Shown here: positions 8,585 to 18,982 of the stretch, one piece after another
How the letters are laid out: each line of letters begins with the position of its first letter
Numbering within the stretch: position 1 is the stretch's first letter
Assembly (NCBI GenBank): GCA_030432695.1
Contig: JAUILN010000005.1
Coordinates: 124,001 to 188,000 of the forward strand
Origin: a bacterium
GTDB lineage: Bacteria; Planctomycetota; UBA1135; UBA2386
Reading direction: 5' to 3'
Length of the DNA stretch: 64,000 bases
Program-made: the position numbers and the translations under genes
Notes under the pieces: model-generated
What the model saw: the letters and a program-made list of their open reading frames with translations, nothing else
What the model was told of the DNA's origin: nothing
Database searches by the model: none

Positions 8585-10081
8585 ATGGACCCGTCGCCCG
8601 AAGCGCATCGGCCGGCCGCGAGGACTCCGCGTCCGGCCCCGCTGTTCCCGGCGTTCGCCGCGTTCCTGGCCGTGCGCTTCCTGTTCGCGCGGCGCATCAA
8701 CCTGATCGGCGTGGTCGGCATCGCGGTCGGCGTCTGGGCGCTGATCGTGGTGGTCGCGGTGTTCTCGGGCTTCATCTCGGACATCCGCGGCGGGATCCGC
8801 CAGGTGAGTCCGGATCTGCTGCTCACCGAGATCCCCAGCGACGCCTCGTTCGAGCAGATCGACGCGGTGCTGCGGGCAGATGCCGACGTGGTGGCTACGG
8901 CGCCACGGCTGCGCTACCACGCGCTGTACTTCAAGCACGGTGCCTGGGGCAGCTCGTCGGGCGTGCGGACGAGTTCCGGCGACATCAGCAAGCAGGCGTC
9001 GGACTACGACTTCGTCGAGCTGATAGGCATCGATCCGAGCCGCGAGGTAGAGGTCACGGACCTGCTCCAGCAGGTATTGCTGCCGCAGTCCTGGGAGACG
9101 CGTTCCCCCGAGGAACTGTTCGAGATCCCCGGTGAGATGATCCAGGTCTGGCGCTCGCTCGAGGGCTTCCCCCTGGGCCCCGGCGAGGCGATCGGCAGCA
9201 GGCCGGCAATCCTGTTCGGCTACGACCGGTTCCGACGCAGCCGCGTCGAGATCCCACAGCAACTCTCGCTGGCCTCGGCGCACTTCCCCGGCGACTTGAT
9301 CGACGGCGCGCCGGCTCTGCACTCCCTCAGCAAGGATGTCCACGTCGGCGCGCCCTTCCACACCGGCCACCGGGTGTTCGACGAGACCAAGGCGCTGCTG
9401 ACCCTCGACGTGCTGCGCGACGACTTCCTCGGCTACGACCGGTTCCTCGACCCCGACGTCGTCAGCGACGTCGCGATCCGGGTCCGACCCGACGCCGACC
9501 TGGAGACGGTCAAGCAACGTCTGGCCGACGCACTCGCCGCCGACGAAGGCCTGCAGAAGGCCTACCCCGAAGGCTTCGGCGGCCTGATCCTGACCTGGGA
9601 GGAGCAGAACGAGGTCTACCTCGACGCCGTCGACCAGGAGCGCGCGATGATGAAGATCGTGCTGTTCGCGGTGATGCTGGTCGCGGCGTTCCTGGTCTAC
9701 GCCACGCTGCACATGCTGGTCACCCAGAAGACCCGCGAGATCGGCGTGCTCACCGCGATGGGTGCGTCGTCGTCGGGCGTGCTGAAGATCTTCCTGTCGA
9801 CCGGCGGGGTGATCGCCCTGCTCGGCTGCGGCCTCGGTGTCGCCACCGGCCTGGCGTCGGTGTTCTGGATGAACGACCTCGACACCTGGACCCAGGCGCG
9901 CCTCGGCTTCTCGCTGTTCCCGCGCGAGCTGTACGCCCTCGACGAGATCCCCTACTCGATCGAACCGTGGTGGGTCGTGCAGGTCGCGCTCGGCGCACTC
10001 GCGGTCAGCGCCGTCGCGGCCTGGCTCCCGGCGCGGCGTGCCGCCCACCTCCAACCGGTCCGCGCACTGGCCCACGAGTGA
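8585..10081 (+). CDS. LolC/LolE-type ABC transporter permease
   Basis: Inner-membrane permease of the FtsX/MacB superfamily, 498 residues. One membrane span near the N-terminus (about 35-60, INLIGVVGIAVGVWALIVVV) is followed by a large periplasmic domain and three spans in the last 150 residues, after MMKIVLFAVMLVAAFLVYA. The segment KTREIGVLTAMGA is the coupling-helix signature of lipoprotein-releasing permeases. With the ATPase and second permease that follow, it probably extracts lipoproteins from the inner membrane. The ATG directly follows the lysS stop. It and the permease at 10882 have clearly similar N-termini and so look like an ancient duplication. Confidence 0.88.
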   Translation: MDPSPEAHRPAARTPRPAPLFPAFAAFLAVRFLFARRINLIGVVGIAVGVWALIVVVAVFSGFISDIRGGIRQVSPDLLLTEIPSDASFEQIDAVLRADADVVATAPRLRYHALYFKHGAWGSSSGVRTSSGDISKQASDYDFVELIGIDPSREVEVTDLLQQVLLPQSWETRSPEELFEIPGEMIQVWRSLEGFPLGPGEAIGSRPAILFGYDRFRRSRVEIPQQLSLASAHFPGDLIDGAPALHSLSKDVHVGAPFHTGHRVFDETKALLTLDVLRDDFLGYDRFLDPDVVSDVAIRVRPDADLETVKQRLADALAADEGLQKAYPEGFGGLILTWEEQNEVYLDAVDQERAMMKIVLFAVMLVAAFLVYATLHMLVTQKTREIGVLTAMGASSSGVLKIFLSTGGVIALLGCGLGVATGLASVFWMNDLDTWTQARLGFSLFPRELYALDEIPYSIEPWWVVQVALGALAVSAVAAWLPARRAAHLQPVRALAHE

Positions 10082-10116
10082 AGGCAGCCGCAGGCACGCC
10101 CCGATCCCAGAGACCG

Positions 10117-10863
<747 letters not shown>

Positions 10864-10881
10864 CGTCGGGAGACCCGGACG

Positions 10882-12198
10882 ATGTACCGCCTGCTCCTCG
10901 CCACCCGCTACCTGTTCAGCCGGCCGATCAACCTGCTCGGGGTGCTCGGCATCGCGCTGGGCGTCTGGGCGCTGATCGTGGTGCCGTCGATCTTCACCGG
11001 CTACCTGCGCGAGGTCGGCAAGCACCTGCAGAGCACCACCGCCGACGCGACGATCCGCGGGTTGCCCGGCGGGGTGCCGATCGAGACCCTCGACGAACTT
11101 TGCGGTGCCGACCCCGCGGTCGCGGGACTTGCTCCCCGCCTGCTCTGGCAGGGCCTGCTGCATCCCGCGGCTCCTCCATCACGCAGCCGCCCGCCCGCCC
11201 GCGGTCTGGACGAACTCACCTCGGAGTCGCCGCTGGTCAGCCTGCTCGGCATCGACACCACCCGCGAGCTGCACTTCACCGGCCTCGGCGGCTGGTTGCG
11301 CGCGGCCCCTGCCGAACTCCAGCCGAAGGACCTCGACGATCCCCTGCGACCGATCGACGGCGAACCGGCGGCGCTGCTCAGCCCGCAACGGATGGCCCGC
11401 GACGGCCTCCGCCTCGGGGACCGGATCGCGGTGACCATCGGCCGACTCGATCGCGAGGACGGCGAGGAGGTGTTCCACCTCGACGAGAAGCCGCTGCACT
11501 TCCGGGTCGCCGGCGCGTTCGAGTCGTCGTTCGCCGCCTTCGACGGCCTGCACGTGTTCGTCGACCTCGAGACCCTCGCCGCACGACTCGGCGGGGACTC
11601 GAGCCCCAACGAGGTCGCGGTGCAGATGCAGCACGGCGTCGACACCGCCCAGGCCGCGGAGCGCCTCGAGCGCATCCTGCAGGCGGAGTACGGGCGTCGC
11701 GTGCGGGTCGCCACCTGGAGCGAGGCCAACCGCCTGCAGCTCGGCTCGATCGACCACCAGCGAGGCCTGATGAAGCTGGTGCTGTTCGTGATCATGGTCG
11801 TCGCCGGCTTCGTGGTCTACGCGACCCTGTCGATGATGGTGACCGAGAAGACCCGCGACATCGGCATCCTCACCGCGATGGGCGCCGACGTCGGCGGCGT
11901 CGCGACGGTGTTCGTGGCCTGCGGTGCCGCCGTCGCGGTGATCGGCGCGGTGGTCGGGGTGGTCGGCGGTTGCCTGTCTGCGGTGTACCTGGACGACTTC
12001 AACACCTTCCTGCGCCGCTTCGACATCGACCTGTTCCCGGTGCGCGTCTACAACCTCCGGCGCGTCCCCTACGACCTCGATCCGCTGTGGATCGCGCAGG
12101 TCTCGGGCATCTCGGTGCTGGTGACGGTCGCGGTCGCGGCGATCCCGGCCTGGCGCGCCGCGCGGCAGGACCCGCTCGATGCCCTGCGGCACGAGTGA
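10882..12198 (+). CDS. LolE/LolC-type ABC transporter permease
   Basis: Second permease of the cluster, 438 residues. An N-terminal span (INLLGVLGIALGVWALIVV) closely resembles the one in the first permease. A periplasmic domain (about 60-290) follows, then three spans beginning at LMKLVLFVIMVVAGFVVYA with the coupling segment KTRDIGILTAMGA. It is about 60 residues shorter than the first permease in the periplasmic part, so the complex is probably a heterodimer. It begins 18 nt after lolD. Confidence 0.88.
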   Translation: MYRLLLATRYLFSRPINLLGVLGIALGVWALIVVPSIFTGYLREVGKHLQSTTADATIRGLPGGVPIETLDELCGADPAVAGLAPRLLWQGLLHPAAPPSRSRPPARGLDELTSESPLVSLLGIDTTRELHFTGLGGWLRAAPAELQPKDLDDPLRPIDGEPAALLSPQRMARDGLRLGDRIAVTIGRLDREDGEEVFHLDEKPLHFRVAGAFESSFAAFDGLHVFVDLETLAARLGGDSSPNEVAVQMQHGVDTAQAAERLERILQAEYGRRVRVATWSEANRLQLGSIDHQRGLMKLVLFVIMVVAGFVVYATLSMMVTEKTRDIGILTAMGADVGGVATVFVACGAAVAVIGAVVGVVGGCLSAVYLDDFNTFLRRFDIDLFPVRVYNLRRVPYDLDPLWIAQVSGISVLVTVAVAAIPAWRAARQDPLDALRHE

Positions 12199-12260
12199 GT
12201 GCGGACGACGCACCCAGACCGTCCCGGCACGCCGGCCGCGCCGTCGGCACGGCGCCGGCT

Positions 12261-12289
12261 TTGACCGGGCCGCCCCGACTGCCGATGAT
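12261..12289 (+). promoter_or_regulatory. Candidate promoter of the lipoprotein gene at 12296
   Basis: TTGACC (12261-12266), a 17-nt spacer and GATGAT (12284-12289) give a fair sigma-70-like promoter in the 97-bp gap after the permease gene. The -10 ends 6 nt before the ATG at 12296, so the transcript would be leaderless or nearly so. Confidence 0.45.
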
Positions 12290-12295
12290 CCCGAC

Positions 12296-12892
12296 ATGCC
12301 CTCCCGGTCGTGGATCCAGCGCGTCGACCGCCTCGCCCGCGCCGCTTGCCTCGCAGCGACCGCACTGATCGCGGCCGGTTGCGAGATGCTCCCCGACGAC
12401 CACGCCCTGAGGTCGACCCTCGGCGCGTCGCTGCACCGCTTCGAGGGCTCGCTGCACGACACGGTCTCCGGCCTGGACCGCGAGTTCCGGACCGGCCTGC
12501 GCGACACCACCCGCGCCGCGGTCGCCGTTCCCGACGCCGTGGTGCGACGAACCGACCGCCTGCAACACAGCACCCGGGATCTGGTCGGTGGCTCCATCGC
12601 CCGTGCAGAGGTCGCACCGCTGCGGATCCGCGACACCACCCTGGCCGGAGTCCGCGCCGAGACCTACCGCGGTGCGGCCCTGACCAGGACCTTGTCGCCC
12701 AGCGCGGTCGGCGCCCACCTGGAACGCTCCCTGAGCCAGTTCGACCGCCAACTCCGCGCGGTGCCCTCGACCCTGCGCCTGGACCGCCGGATCCTGCCGG
12801 TCCCGGAGGACGCCGACTCCGGCCCCGATCCGGTTCCCGACCAGCGCTCGCCATCGCTGTTCGAACGGGTCCTCCGACAGATCCCCTGGTGA
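12296..12892 (+). CDS. Predicted lipoprotein of unknown function
   Basis: A 198-residue protein with a lipoprotein signal: Arg-containing start, hydrophobic stretch and lipobox IAAGC near residue 28. The mature part is Arg- and Leu-rich, lacks further membrane spans, and contains a long probably helical region of regularly spaced Arg/Asp/Thr (about 45-160). I do not recognise a family. It lies directly after the lolCDE-like cluster, whose substrates are lipoproteins, though a functional link is only suggestive. The ATG at 12296 is set by the signal sequence. Confidence 0.7.
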   Translation: MPSRSWIQRVDRLARAACLAATALIAAGCEMLPDDHALRSTLGASLHRFEGSLHDTVSGLDREFRTGLRDTTRAAVAVPDAVVRRTDRLQHSTRDLVGGSIARAEVAPLRIRDTTLAGVRAETYRGAALTRTLSPSAVGAHLERSLSQFDRQLRAVPSTLRLDRRILPVPEDADSGPDPVPDQRSPSLFERVLRQIPW

Positions 12893-12960
12893 ACAGATCG
12901 CCTGGCGAGCGGAACTCCCAGGAATCGGGATCCCGACCAGCCCCTCGGTTCCGCGCTGCG

Positions 12961-12966
12961 TAGCGT
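12961..12966 (+). promoter_or_regulatory. -10-like hexamer of the M28 peptidase gene
   Basis: TAGCGT ends 8 nt before the ATG at 12975, the same spacing seen at trmB and other genes in this window. It would yield a leaderless transcript. No clear -35. Confidence 0.4.
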
Positions 12967-12974
12967 CCTCCGCC

Positions 12975-14588
12975 ATGCGCCCGCTCCCCCTCGCCGTGCT
13001 GCTCACGGCACAGCTTCTCGCATCCCAGGACACCGTCAGCCCCGCCGACCGACTACCTGGCGATCGGCGAGCCGGCGCGAGTTCGGTCTCGGTCGAACTG
13101 CTTCAGGAGTGGCTCGGCACCTTGGCGTCGGAGGAGTTCGGCGGACGGGGAACCGGCCAGCCCGGCTACCGACTCGCGGCCGACTATCTCGCGGAGCACT
13201 TCGAGAACCTGGGTCTCGAACCTGCCGGCACCGAGGGGAGCTGGTTCCAGGACGTTCCTTGGATGCTCGAGACCGTCGACGCCGGACGCAGCGGGATCGA
13301 GCTGCTGGTCGACGAGGAGTCCGTCGCCGACATCCCCGGCGAGGCCCTTCACGGTGCACTGGGGACCGGACTGGAGGTCGCCGGCCATCTCGCAGTGGTG
13401 GCCACCGACAGCTACGACGGAGCCGACCTCGCCGGGCTGGCGCTGGACGACCGGGTCACGTTGGTGGTCGCCCGGGCCGGACTGCTGCAGAACCCGGACG
13501 ATCCCCGTGCACAGCGCTTCGGCCCGTTCCTCGCTGCCCGCGCGGTGAGCGCGATCGGCAACGCGGTCCGGAAGGCCGGTGGCCGGCTCGCCGCGATCAT
13601 CGACGACCGCGGTGTCGAGCTGATGGGCCCCTTCCAGCCCCGCTCGGGCCCGACCGCCAGGGCCGGTAGCCGTGCCGCGGCCGGCCGTGGTCGCACCCCC
13701 ACCGGCATCGTGCTGTCGATCGCACAGGCCCGCGCTCTGCTCGCCCCCCTGGAGGCCCCTGAGTTCGACACGCTCCGCGCGGACCGGCCGTGGACTCCGA
13801 ACGCCACGCTACGTGCCCGGGTCGTGGTCGCCGAGAGCCAGGCACCGGCCCACAACGTCTGCGCGATCCTCCGGGGCACGGACCCCGATCTGCGCGACGA
13901 GTACGTCGTGGTCGGCTGTCACCTCGACCACCTCGGCGCGCCCGGCGGCGTGGTCCATCCGGGCGCCGACGACGACGGCTCGGGGACGACCGGTCTGATG
14001 GCCATCGCGCAGGCCTTCGCCCGCAACCCCAAGAGGCCGCGGCGCAGCATCCTGTTCCTGGCCTTCTGCGGCGAGGAGAACGGGCTGATCGGCTCGTCGT
14101 TCTACACCCAGAACCCGACGGTGCCGCTCGAGTCGATGGTCGCCGAGCTGCAGATCGACATGATCGGCCGCAACGAGGAGAAGGCCGGCGAGACCGCCGC
14201 GGAGAACGTCGACTGCCTGCACCTCGTCGGCTCGCACAAGCTCTCGGACGATCTGCACCAGCTGTGCGTGCGCCTCAACGACGAACGCGCCGGCTTCGAG
14301 TTCGAGTGGGACGAAGAGGGCGTGTTCTACCGCAGCGACCACTGGAACTTCGCCCGCGTCGGGGTGCCGATCGCGTTCTTCTTCACCGGCTTCCACCCCG
14401 ACTACCACCAGCCGTCGGACACGCCGGACAAGATCGATTATCCGAAGCTGCGGAGGGTCCTCTGCTACGTCTACGACCTCGCATTCGAACTCGCGCAGGC
14501 CGACCAGCGACCGCAGGTCGACGCGGAACGCTGGGACGCCCTGGAACGCAAGGCCCGCGCGGCGCCTGCGGCACCCGTGCGGCGCTGA
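12975..14588 (+). CDS. Secreted M28-family zinc aminopeptidase
   Basis: Metallopeptidase of 537 residues with a short signal peptide (MRPLPLAVLLTAQLLASQ). A PA-like inserted domain (about 100-250) precedes the M28 catalytic domain (about 280-520). Visible zinc-ligand motifs are VGCHLDHLG, GADDDGSGTTG, FCGEENGLIGS (Glu pair), LQIDMIGRN and DYHQPSDTPDK. All expected ligands are present, so it should be active on peptide N-termini outside the cytoplasm. Its TGA stop lies directly against the stop of the convergent next gene. Confidence 0.93.
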   Translation: MRPLPLAVLLTAQLLASQDTVSPADRLPGDRRAGASSVSVELLQEWLGTLASEEFGGRGTGQPGYRLAADYLAEHFENLGLEPAGTEGSWFQDVPWMLETVDAGRSGIELLVDEESVADIPGEALHGALGTGLEVAGHLAVVATDSYDGADLAGLALDDRVTLVVARAGLLQNPDDPRAQRFGPFLAARAVSAIGNAVRKAGGRLAAIIDDRGVELMGPFQPRSGPTARAGSRAAAGRGRTPTGIVLSIAQARALLAPLEAPEFDTLRADRPWTPNATLRARVVVAESQAPAHNVCAILRGTDPDLRDEYVVVGCHLDHLGAPGGVVHPGADDDGSGTTGLMAIAQAFARNPKRPRRSILFLAFCGEENGLIGSSFYTQNPTVPLESMVAELQIDMIGRNEEKAGETAAENVDCLHLVGSHKLSDDLHQLCVRLNDERAGFEFEWDEEGVFYRSDHWNFARVGVPIAFFFTGFHPDYHQPSDTPDKIDYPKLRRVLCYVYDLAFELAQADQRPQVDAERWDALERKARAAPAAPVRR

Positions 14589-15284
14589 TCAGAGGCCGCG
14601 TTCGAGGTGGTCGCGGCGGAACGCGATCGGTGGCCCGAGGATCTCCGCCGCCACGACCGCAGCAGCAGGACGGTGCAGGTCGACGAGTCGCCCGGTGCCG
14701 CGGCGCGCCGCGCTGCGTCGCCGCCGCGCCTCCTGCCCGCCGATCGCGGCCGCCTGCCCATGGGCTTGCAGACCGTCGTCGAAGCGCTTGCGGCTCGCCA
14801 CCTTACGGGCTTCCCAGCGCTCCGCCTTCGCGTCGAGCTCGTCCCGCAGCGAGCGTCGTTGCCCGGGTTCCCGATCGGGCACGATCTCGACGTGCACCGG
14901 TGGTGGCGGTGGACCTGGCTCCACGGGCGCGGGCCGAACCGCCTCGCTCCGGCGGAGGACCGGTGGCGTCGACGAACTCGCTTCGGCAGGCTCGAGGCCC
15001 ATCGCCCGACGGATCTCGCGGGCGATCTGCTCCGGATCGGGTCCGGATCGCCGCGCGGGCTTCGGTCTCGCCTCGGCCACCACCTCCGGCTCGCGGCGCG
15101 GCCAACCGTCGGCGTCGACGGCCTCGCCACCTGCGGTGCCCTGCTCCGCGGCAGCCCGCTCGGCCCGCTTCTTCTGCTCCGCCGCCCGTTTGGCAGCGGC
15201 CTGCATCCTCCCGCCGATCCAGGACACCACCCAGGATCCCAACAGCAGCAACAGGATCGGATTCCGCAGCAAGAAGTCGATCAT
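14589..15284 (-). CDS. Membrane-anchored charged protein, floA-linked
   Basis: A 231-residue protein with one N-terminal membrane span (about 5-22, NPILLLLLGSWVVSW). It is followed by a Lys/Arg/Glu/Ala-rich, probably coiled-coil stretch (30-50), a Pro-rich linker, and a conserved-looking C-terminus (RPAAAVVAAEILGPPIAFRR). I recall the AEILGPP ending from short uncharacterised proteins, but no function is known to me. It lies 34 bp downstream of floA on the same strand and is probably the last gene of the nfeD-floA transcript. Confidence 0.7.
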   Translation of the reverse strand: MIDFLLRNPILLLLLGSWVVSWIGGRMQAAAKRAAEQKKRAERAAAEQGTAGGEAVDADGWPRREPEVVAEARPKPARRSGPDPEQIAREIRRAMGLEPAEASSSTPPVLRRSEAVRPAPVEPGPPPPPVHVEIVPDREPGQRRSLRDELDAKAERWEARKVASRKRFDDGLQAHGQAAAIGGQEARRRRSAARRGTGRLVDLHRPAAAVVAAEILGPPIAFRRDHLERGL

Positions 15285-15318
15285 CGCGGGCCTCCCGCTC
15301 CGGACTGCGAGGAGACGC

Positions 15319-16395
15319 TCACGAGTCGCCCTCGGACGAAGCCCCTTCGCCGCGTGCGATCTCGCTGCGCATCTTGGTGTCGGAGTCGATGTTGCGCAGG
15401 CGGTAGTAGTCCATCACTCCGAGGTTGCCGGACTTCAGCGCCTCGGCGATCGCCAGCGGCACCTCGGCCTCCGCGAGCACCACCTTCGCCCGGTTGGCGA
15501 CGACCGCGGCGGTCTGCTCCTGCTCGGCCGCCACCGCCATGGCGCGCCGCTCCTCGGCCTTGGCCTGGGCCACCCGCTTGTCGGCCTCGGCCTGGTCGGC
15601 CTGCAAGCGCGAGCCGATGTTGTCGCCGACGTCGACGTCGGCGATGTCGATCGACAGGATCTCGAACGCGGTGCCGGCATCGAGGCCACGCTCCAGAACC
15701 TTGCGGGAGATCGCGTCGGGGTTCTCGAGCACGTCGTTGTGGGTGTTCGACGAGCCGATGCTCGACACGATGCCCTCACCGACTCGCGCGATGATGGTCT
15801 CCTCGGTCGCACCGCCGACCAGCCGATCGATGTTGGCCCGCACCGTGACCCGCGCCCGCGCCAGCACCTGGATGCCGTTGCGCGCCATCGCCGCGACCTT
15901 GCCCTGCGTCGGGCAGTCGATGACCCGCGGGTTCACCGAGGTCTGCACCGCCTCGAGCACGTTGCGGCCGGCGAGGTCGATCGCCGCCGCACGTCGGAAG
16001 TCCAGGCCGAGCTTGGCACGGTCGGCGGCGATCAGCGCCCGGACCACGTTGATCACATTGCCGCCGGCGAGGAAGTGGGCTTCCAGGTCCTGCACGCCGA
16101 TCGTGATACCCGCCTGCACCGCGCTGATCTTCGCGCGCACGATCGTCCCTGGGTTGACCTTGCGCAGCTGCATGCCCACGAGCGTGACGAGACTGACCGG
16201 CGCCTTCGACAGGTAGGCCTGGATCCACAGGTTCAGGAACTTCAGCAGGAAGATGACCAGAACCAGGAACAGCAGCAGCAGGATGCCGACCACGATGAAG
16301 ACGGTGTTGTCGTCCCCGTCGGCGGCCAGGATCAGGCCCGCAGGTGCTGGCGAGAAAGGCTGGAGAAGAGCCTGGGCTGGGATGGAAGTGCTCAT
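15319..16395 (-). CDS. floA: Flotillin-like protein FloA
   Basis: Bacterial flotillin that scaffolds membrane microdomains. An N-terminal hydrophobic hairpin (about 30-58) leads into a SPFH-like body with the characteristic segments [37 protein letters not shown] and [21 protein letters not shown] coiled-coil Ala/Glu-rich region and the ending [19 protein letters not shown] follow. The 358-residue product is close to FloA of Bacillus (about 330), with a longer N-terminus. The ATG at 16395 is chosen over an earlier in-frame start because upstream sequence is not FloA-like. It is downstream of an NfeD gene, the usual partner. Confidence 0.95.
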   Translation of the reverse strand: MSTSIPAQALLQPFSPAPAGLILAADGDDNTVFIVVGILLLLFLVLVIFLLKFLNLWIQAYLSKAPVSLVTLVGMQLRKVNPGTIVRAKISAVQAGITIGVQDLEAHFLAGGNVINVVRALIAADRAKLGLDFRRAAAIDLAGRNVLEAVQTSVNPRVIDCPTQGKVAAMARNGIQVLARARVTVRANIDRLVGGATEETIIARVGEGIVSSIGSSNTHNDVLENPDAISRKVLERGLDAGTAFEILSIDIADVDVGDNIGSRLQADQAEADKRVAQAKAEERRAMAVAAEQEQTAAVVANRAKVVLAEAEVPLAIAEALKSGNLGVMDYYRLRNIDSDTKMRSEIARGEGASSEGDS

Positions 16396-16481
16396 CACGA
16401 AGTCGTTCGGGAGGCTTCGAAGTTCGGGATCCGAAGGCGCGGGCCGCAGCGTGCGAACCCTCGGCTCCGGTGGGAATGGCT

Positions 16482-18632
16482 TCAGGCGTCCGGCCGGATC
16501 TCCCGGACCAACACCCGGTTGGAGTCCACCTGCAGCACACGGACCGCAGAGCCGGCCTCGATGATCTCGCCGCGGGTCACCACGTCGACCCGCACGCCAT
16601 CGATCCGCGCGAAGCCCGACGGGCGCAGCGTGCACTCGGCGACGCCGTCCCGCCCGGCGAACCGGTCGAGTCCCGGCTCACTCGCGGCACCATGCACGTC
16701 CTCGTGCCGCGGTCCGCTGAGGATGATCTTGCGACCGAGGGCGGTCCGAGGCAGGAGCTTGAACGCGAAGGCGAGAGTCGCGGGCGCGCCTACGGCCGCC
16801 GTGCCAAGGAACAGCAGTCCCGTCACCTGACCGTGGTGCGTGAACGCGAGGAAGATCGACGTGACCAGGGACACGGCCGCTGCCACGCCGAGCAGGCCGC
16901 CGGAGACGAAGAACACCTCGGCGACGATCAGACCGAGGCCCACCACCACGAGGAACAGCAGCATCGCGATGCTGACCACCCCGGATTCGCCCCCGCCGTC
17001 GACGGGCTCGGCCCCGGCCGGCTCGACGACCACCCGATTGCCCTCGACCTCGACGATGCGTACGCGCGTGCCACGCGCGAGAAAGCCCCCCTGGCTCACC
17101 ACGTCTTCGCGTCGCCCGTCGTCCAACTCCAACAGGCCGGAGGGACGCAGATCGGTCGCCGCCAACCCGATCCGGCCGAGCAGCACCTCCGCAGGATCCG
17201 TGCGCGACGCGAAGCGGGTGGCGTCGCCACTCCGACTGTGATCCTCGGGCGGCGCCAACAGTGCCCGATTGAAGTACGGGATCTGCGGCAGGAACCGATA
17301 CAGCAGCGCCGAGCCGACCATCAGCAGCAGGATCAGGAACAGCAGGTTCAGCAGGTTGCCGGTCAGGATCTCCATCTCGGCAGCGTTCGAGGGCAGCACG
17401 AAACTCTGCTGCGACAGGATCAGCGCCACCAGGATCGCGAGGAAGCCGGCGAGACCGAACACGACCGTGCCCGGCATCAGGAAGATCTCGACCGCGACCA
17501 GTCCGAGACCGAGCACGAACAGCAGGATCTCGGTCCAGTCGGCGAGCCCGACCAGATAGCTGCTGAACAGTCCGAGTCCGATCAGCAGCACGCCGAGCAC
17601 CCCGGGCAGCATCGTGCCCGGGACTTTGAACTCGATCATCAGCAGCAGGAAGCCGAACAGGAACAACAGCGGCTTGATCGACTCGAGCCAGGCGACTGCG
17701 CTCTCCGACCAGTCCTTCTCCAGCGCGGTGATCCGATCGGCGCGGAAGCCGTCGCGTTCGAGCACCATCTCCTCGATGCTCGAATAGACGCCCATCGCGA
17801 AGCCGTAGCGCACCGCCTCCTCGGCGGTCAGGGTCAGCGGGGTGACCCCGAGCTGGCGCTGCGACGAGACCCGCCCGCCGGAGTCCGCGATCCGCATCAG
17901 TTCGTCCTCCTCGACGACGCCGGTGCGCTCGAAGCCGCTGCTGTCGACCCAGGTGGCCTCGACCAGCTTCATCCGCGGATCGACCATCCCCTCGGCGAGC
18001 ACCAGCATCGACTCGCTGGCGCCGCCGCGTCGTTCGACCAGCGACCGAACGTCGGCACGGAACGCCGACAGCATCTTGCGGCGGGCGTCGTCGTCGGCGA
18101 TCTGCTGCATGCCGGCGAGCCCCATCTCGACCGGCGTGATCGCCCCGATCGACGCTCCCGGCGCCATGTAGGTCTGGTCACAGGCCAGCGCGAGGTAGCC
18201 GCCAGCCGACAGTGCGCGACGGCGCACGAACGCGGTGACGACCAGACCGCGGGACTCCCGTTCGGCCTGCAGCGAGTCGAGGATCGACTCGATCTCCCGC
18301 ATGGTCGTGATCGGTCCCCCGGGCGTATCGATGTCGAGGACCAGCCGGGCGATCCCTTCGGCGCGGGCCGCCTCGAAGCCGCGGTGCACCAGCCGCACGG
18401 TGGCGGTGTCGAGACCGCCGACGATCGGCACGACGATGACCCGCGGCCCGCGCGCATCCTGCTGACCGCCACCCGCAGCCGGCTGTGCCGAGATGCTGCC
18501 GGCGAACCACGAAAGCGCGAGCGCGAGCACGGCCCACGCCCGGACCGAAGGGAGACTGCCGACCCGCCGCGCGGAACCGGCGGTCGAGGCGGAACGGATG
18601 GCCGAAGCGGAACGGATAGATCTACTCGTCAT
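16482..18632 (-). CDS. NfeD1b-type membrane serine protease with two NfeD modules
   Basis: ClpP-class membrane protease of the NfeD/YqeZ family, 716 residues. After a signal or anchor (about 30-50) comes a ClpP-like domain (65-300) with the catalytic Ser at S142 ([11 protein letters not shown]) and a candidate Lys at K186. Several membrane spans follow (about 325-460), then a soluble OB-fold NfeD domain (about 495-555). A further pair of spans (575-630) and a second OB fold (650-710) come after that. The two OB folds share DxxxPSG and V(V/D)VV-type patterns ([25 protein letters not shown], [18 protein letters not shown]). Most family members have one such module. It precedes floA by 86 bp and the two are normally co-transcribed. 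Confidence 0.9.
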   Translation of the reverse strand: MTSRSIRSASAIRSASTAGSARRVGSLPSVRAWAVLALALSWFAGSISAQPAAGGGQQDARGPRVIVVPIVGGLDTATVRLVHRGFEAARAEGIARLVLDIDTPGGPITTMREIESILDSLQAERESRGLVVTAFVRRRALSAGGYLALACDQTYMAPGASIGAITPVEMGLAGMQQIADDDARRKMLSAFRADVRSLVERRGGASESMLVLAEGMVDPRMKLVEATWVDSSGFERTGVVEEDELMRIADSGGRVSSQRQLGVTPLTLTAEEAVRYGFAMGVYSSIEEMVLERDGFRADRITALEKDWSESAVAWLESIKPLLFLFGFLLLMIEFKVPGTMLPGVLGVLLIGLGLFSSYLVGLADWTEILLFVLGLGLVAVEIFLMPGTVVFGLAGFLAILVALILSQQSFVLPSNAAEMEILTGNLLNLLFLILLLMVGSALLYRFLPQIPYFNRALLAPPEDHSRSGDATRFASRTDPAEVLLGRIGLAATDLRPSGLLELDDGRREDVVSQGGFLARGTRVRIVEVEGNRVVVEPAGAEPVDGGGESGVVSIAMLLFLVVVGLGLIVAEVFFVSGGLLGVAAAVSLVTSIFLAFTHHGQVTGLLFLGTAAVGAPATLAFAFKLLPRTALGRKIILSGPRHEDVHGAASEPGLDRFAGRDGVAECTLRPSGFARIDGVRVDVVTRGEIIEAGSAVRVLQVDSNRVLVREIRPDA

Positions 18633-18982
18633 CGCGGTCGTCCGTGCCCCCCACGCGCCGGGAACTCACAGGCTCGGGAACCTGGAGGGTCACGTCGTTC
18701 GGAATTCCGGCCCGAAGTCGCGTGAGGCTCCGCGCCGGGGCACATCGTAGGCCCACCGATACGCCGTCGAGGTAGAAAAGACGAGGGAGCACGGAGCCTC
18801 CCCCGGTGCCCCTGGAAATACCCCCGCGGCTGGAGGTAGGCGTGGCCGTCCATCCCGCTCCCGACGTGAAGCCGCTCGTGTGAACGCGGTCTCCCGTCCG
18901 AGGTTGACCATCGTCCTCCCCGGAGCGACCATTCCGCGGCTCGGAGATCGAACGCAGCCGCACCGAGTCCAGACGTCCCGTC
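18633..18982 (+). other. Divergent intergenic region with candidate promoters
   Basis: 350 bp between the start of the NfeD gene (minus strand) and the plus-strand gene at 18983, with no convincing ORF. On the plus strand TTGACC (18904-18909), 17 nt, then GACCAT (18927-18932) is a candidate promoter giving a leader of about 45 nt. On the minus strand TACGAT (complement of 18744-18749) could be a -10 for the NfeD gene. I see no strong hairpin or known riboswitch. Confidence 0.35.

Noticed and set aside
6950..10075. 1041-codon minus-strand frame opposite lysS and the first permease
   Set aside because: Antisense to two well-conserved genes, with His/Glu/Arg/Gln-rich composition typical of shadow frames.
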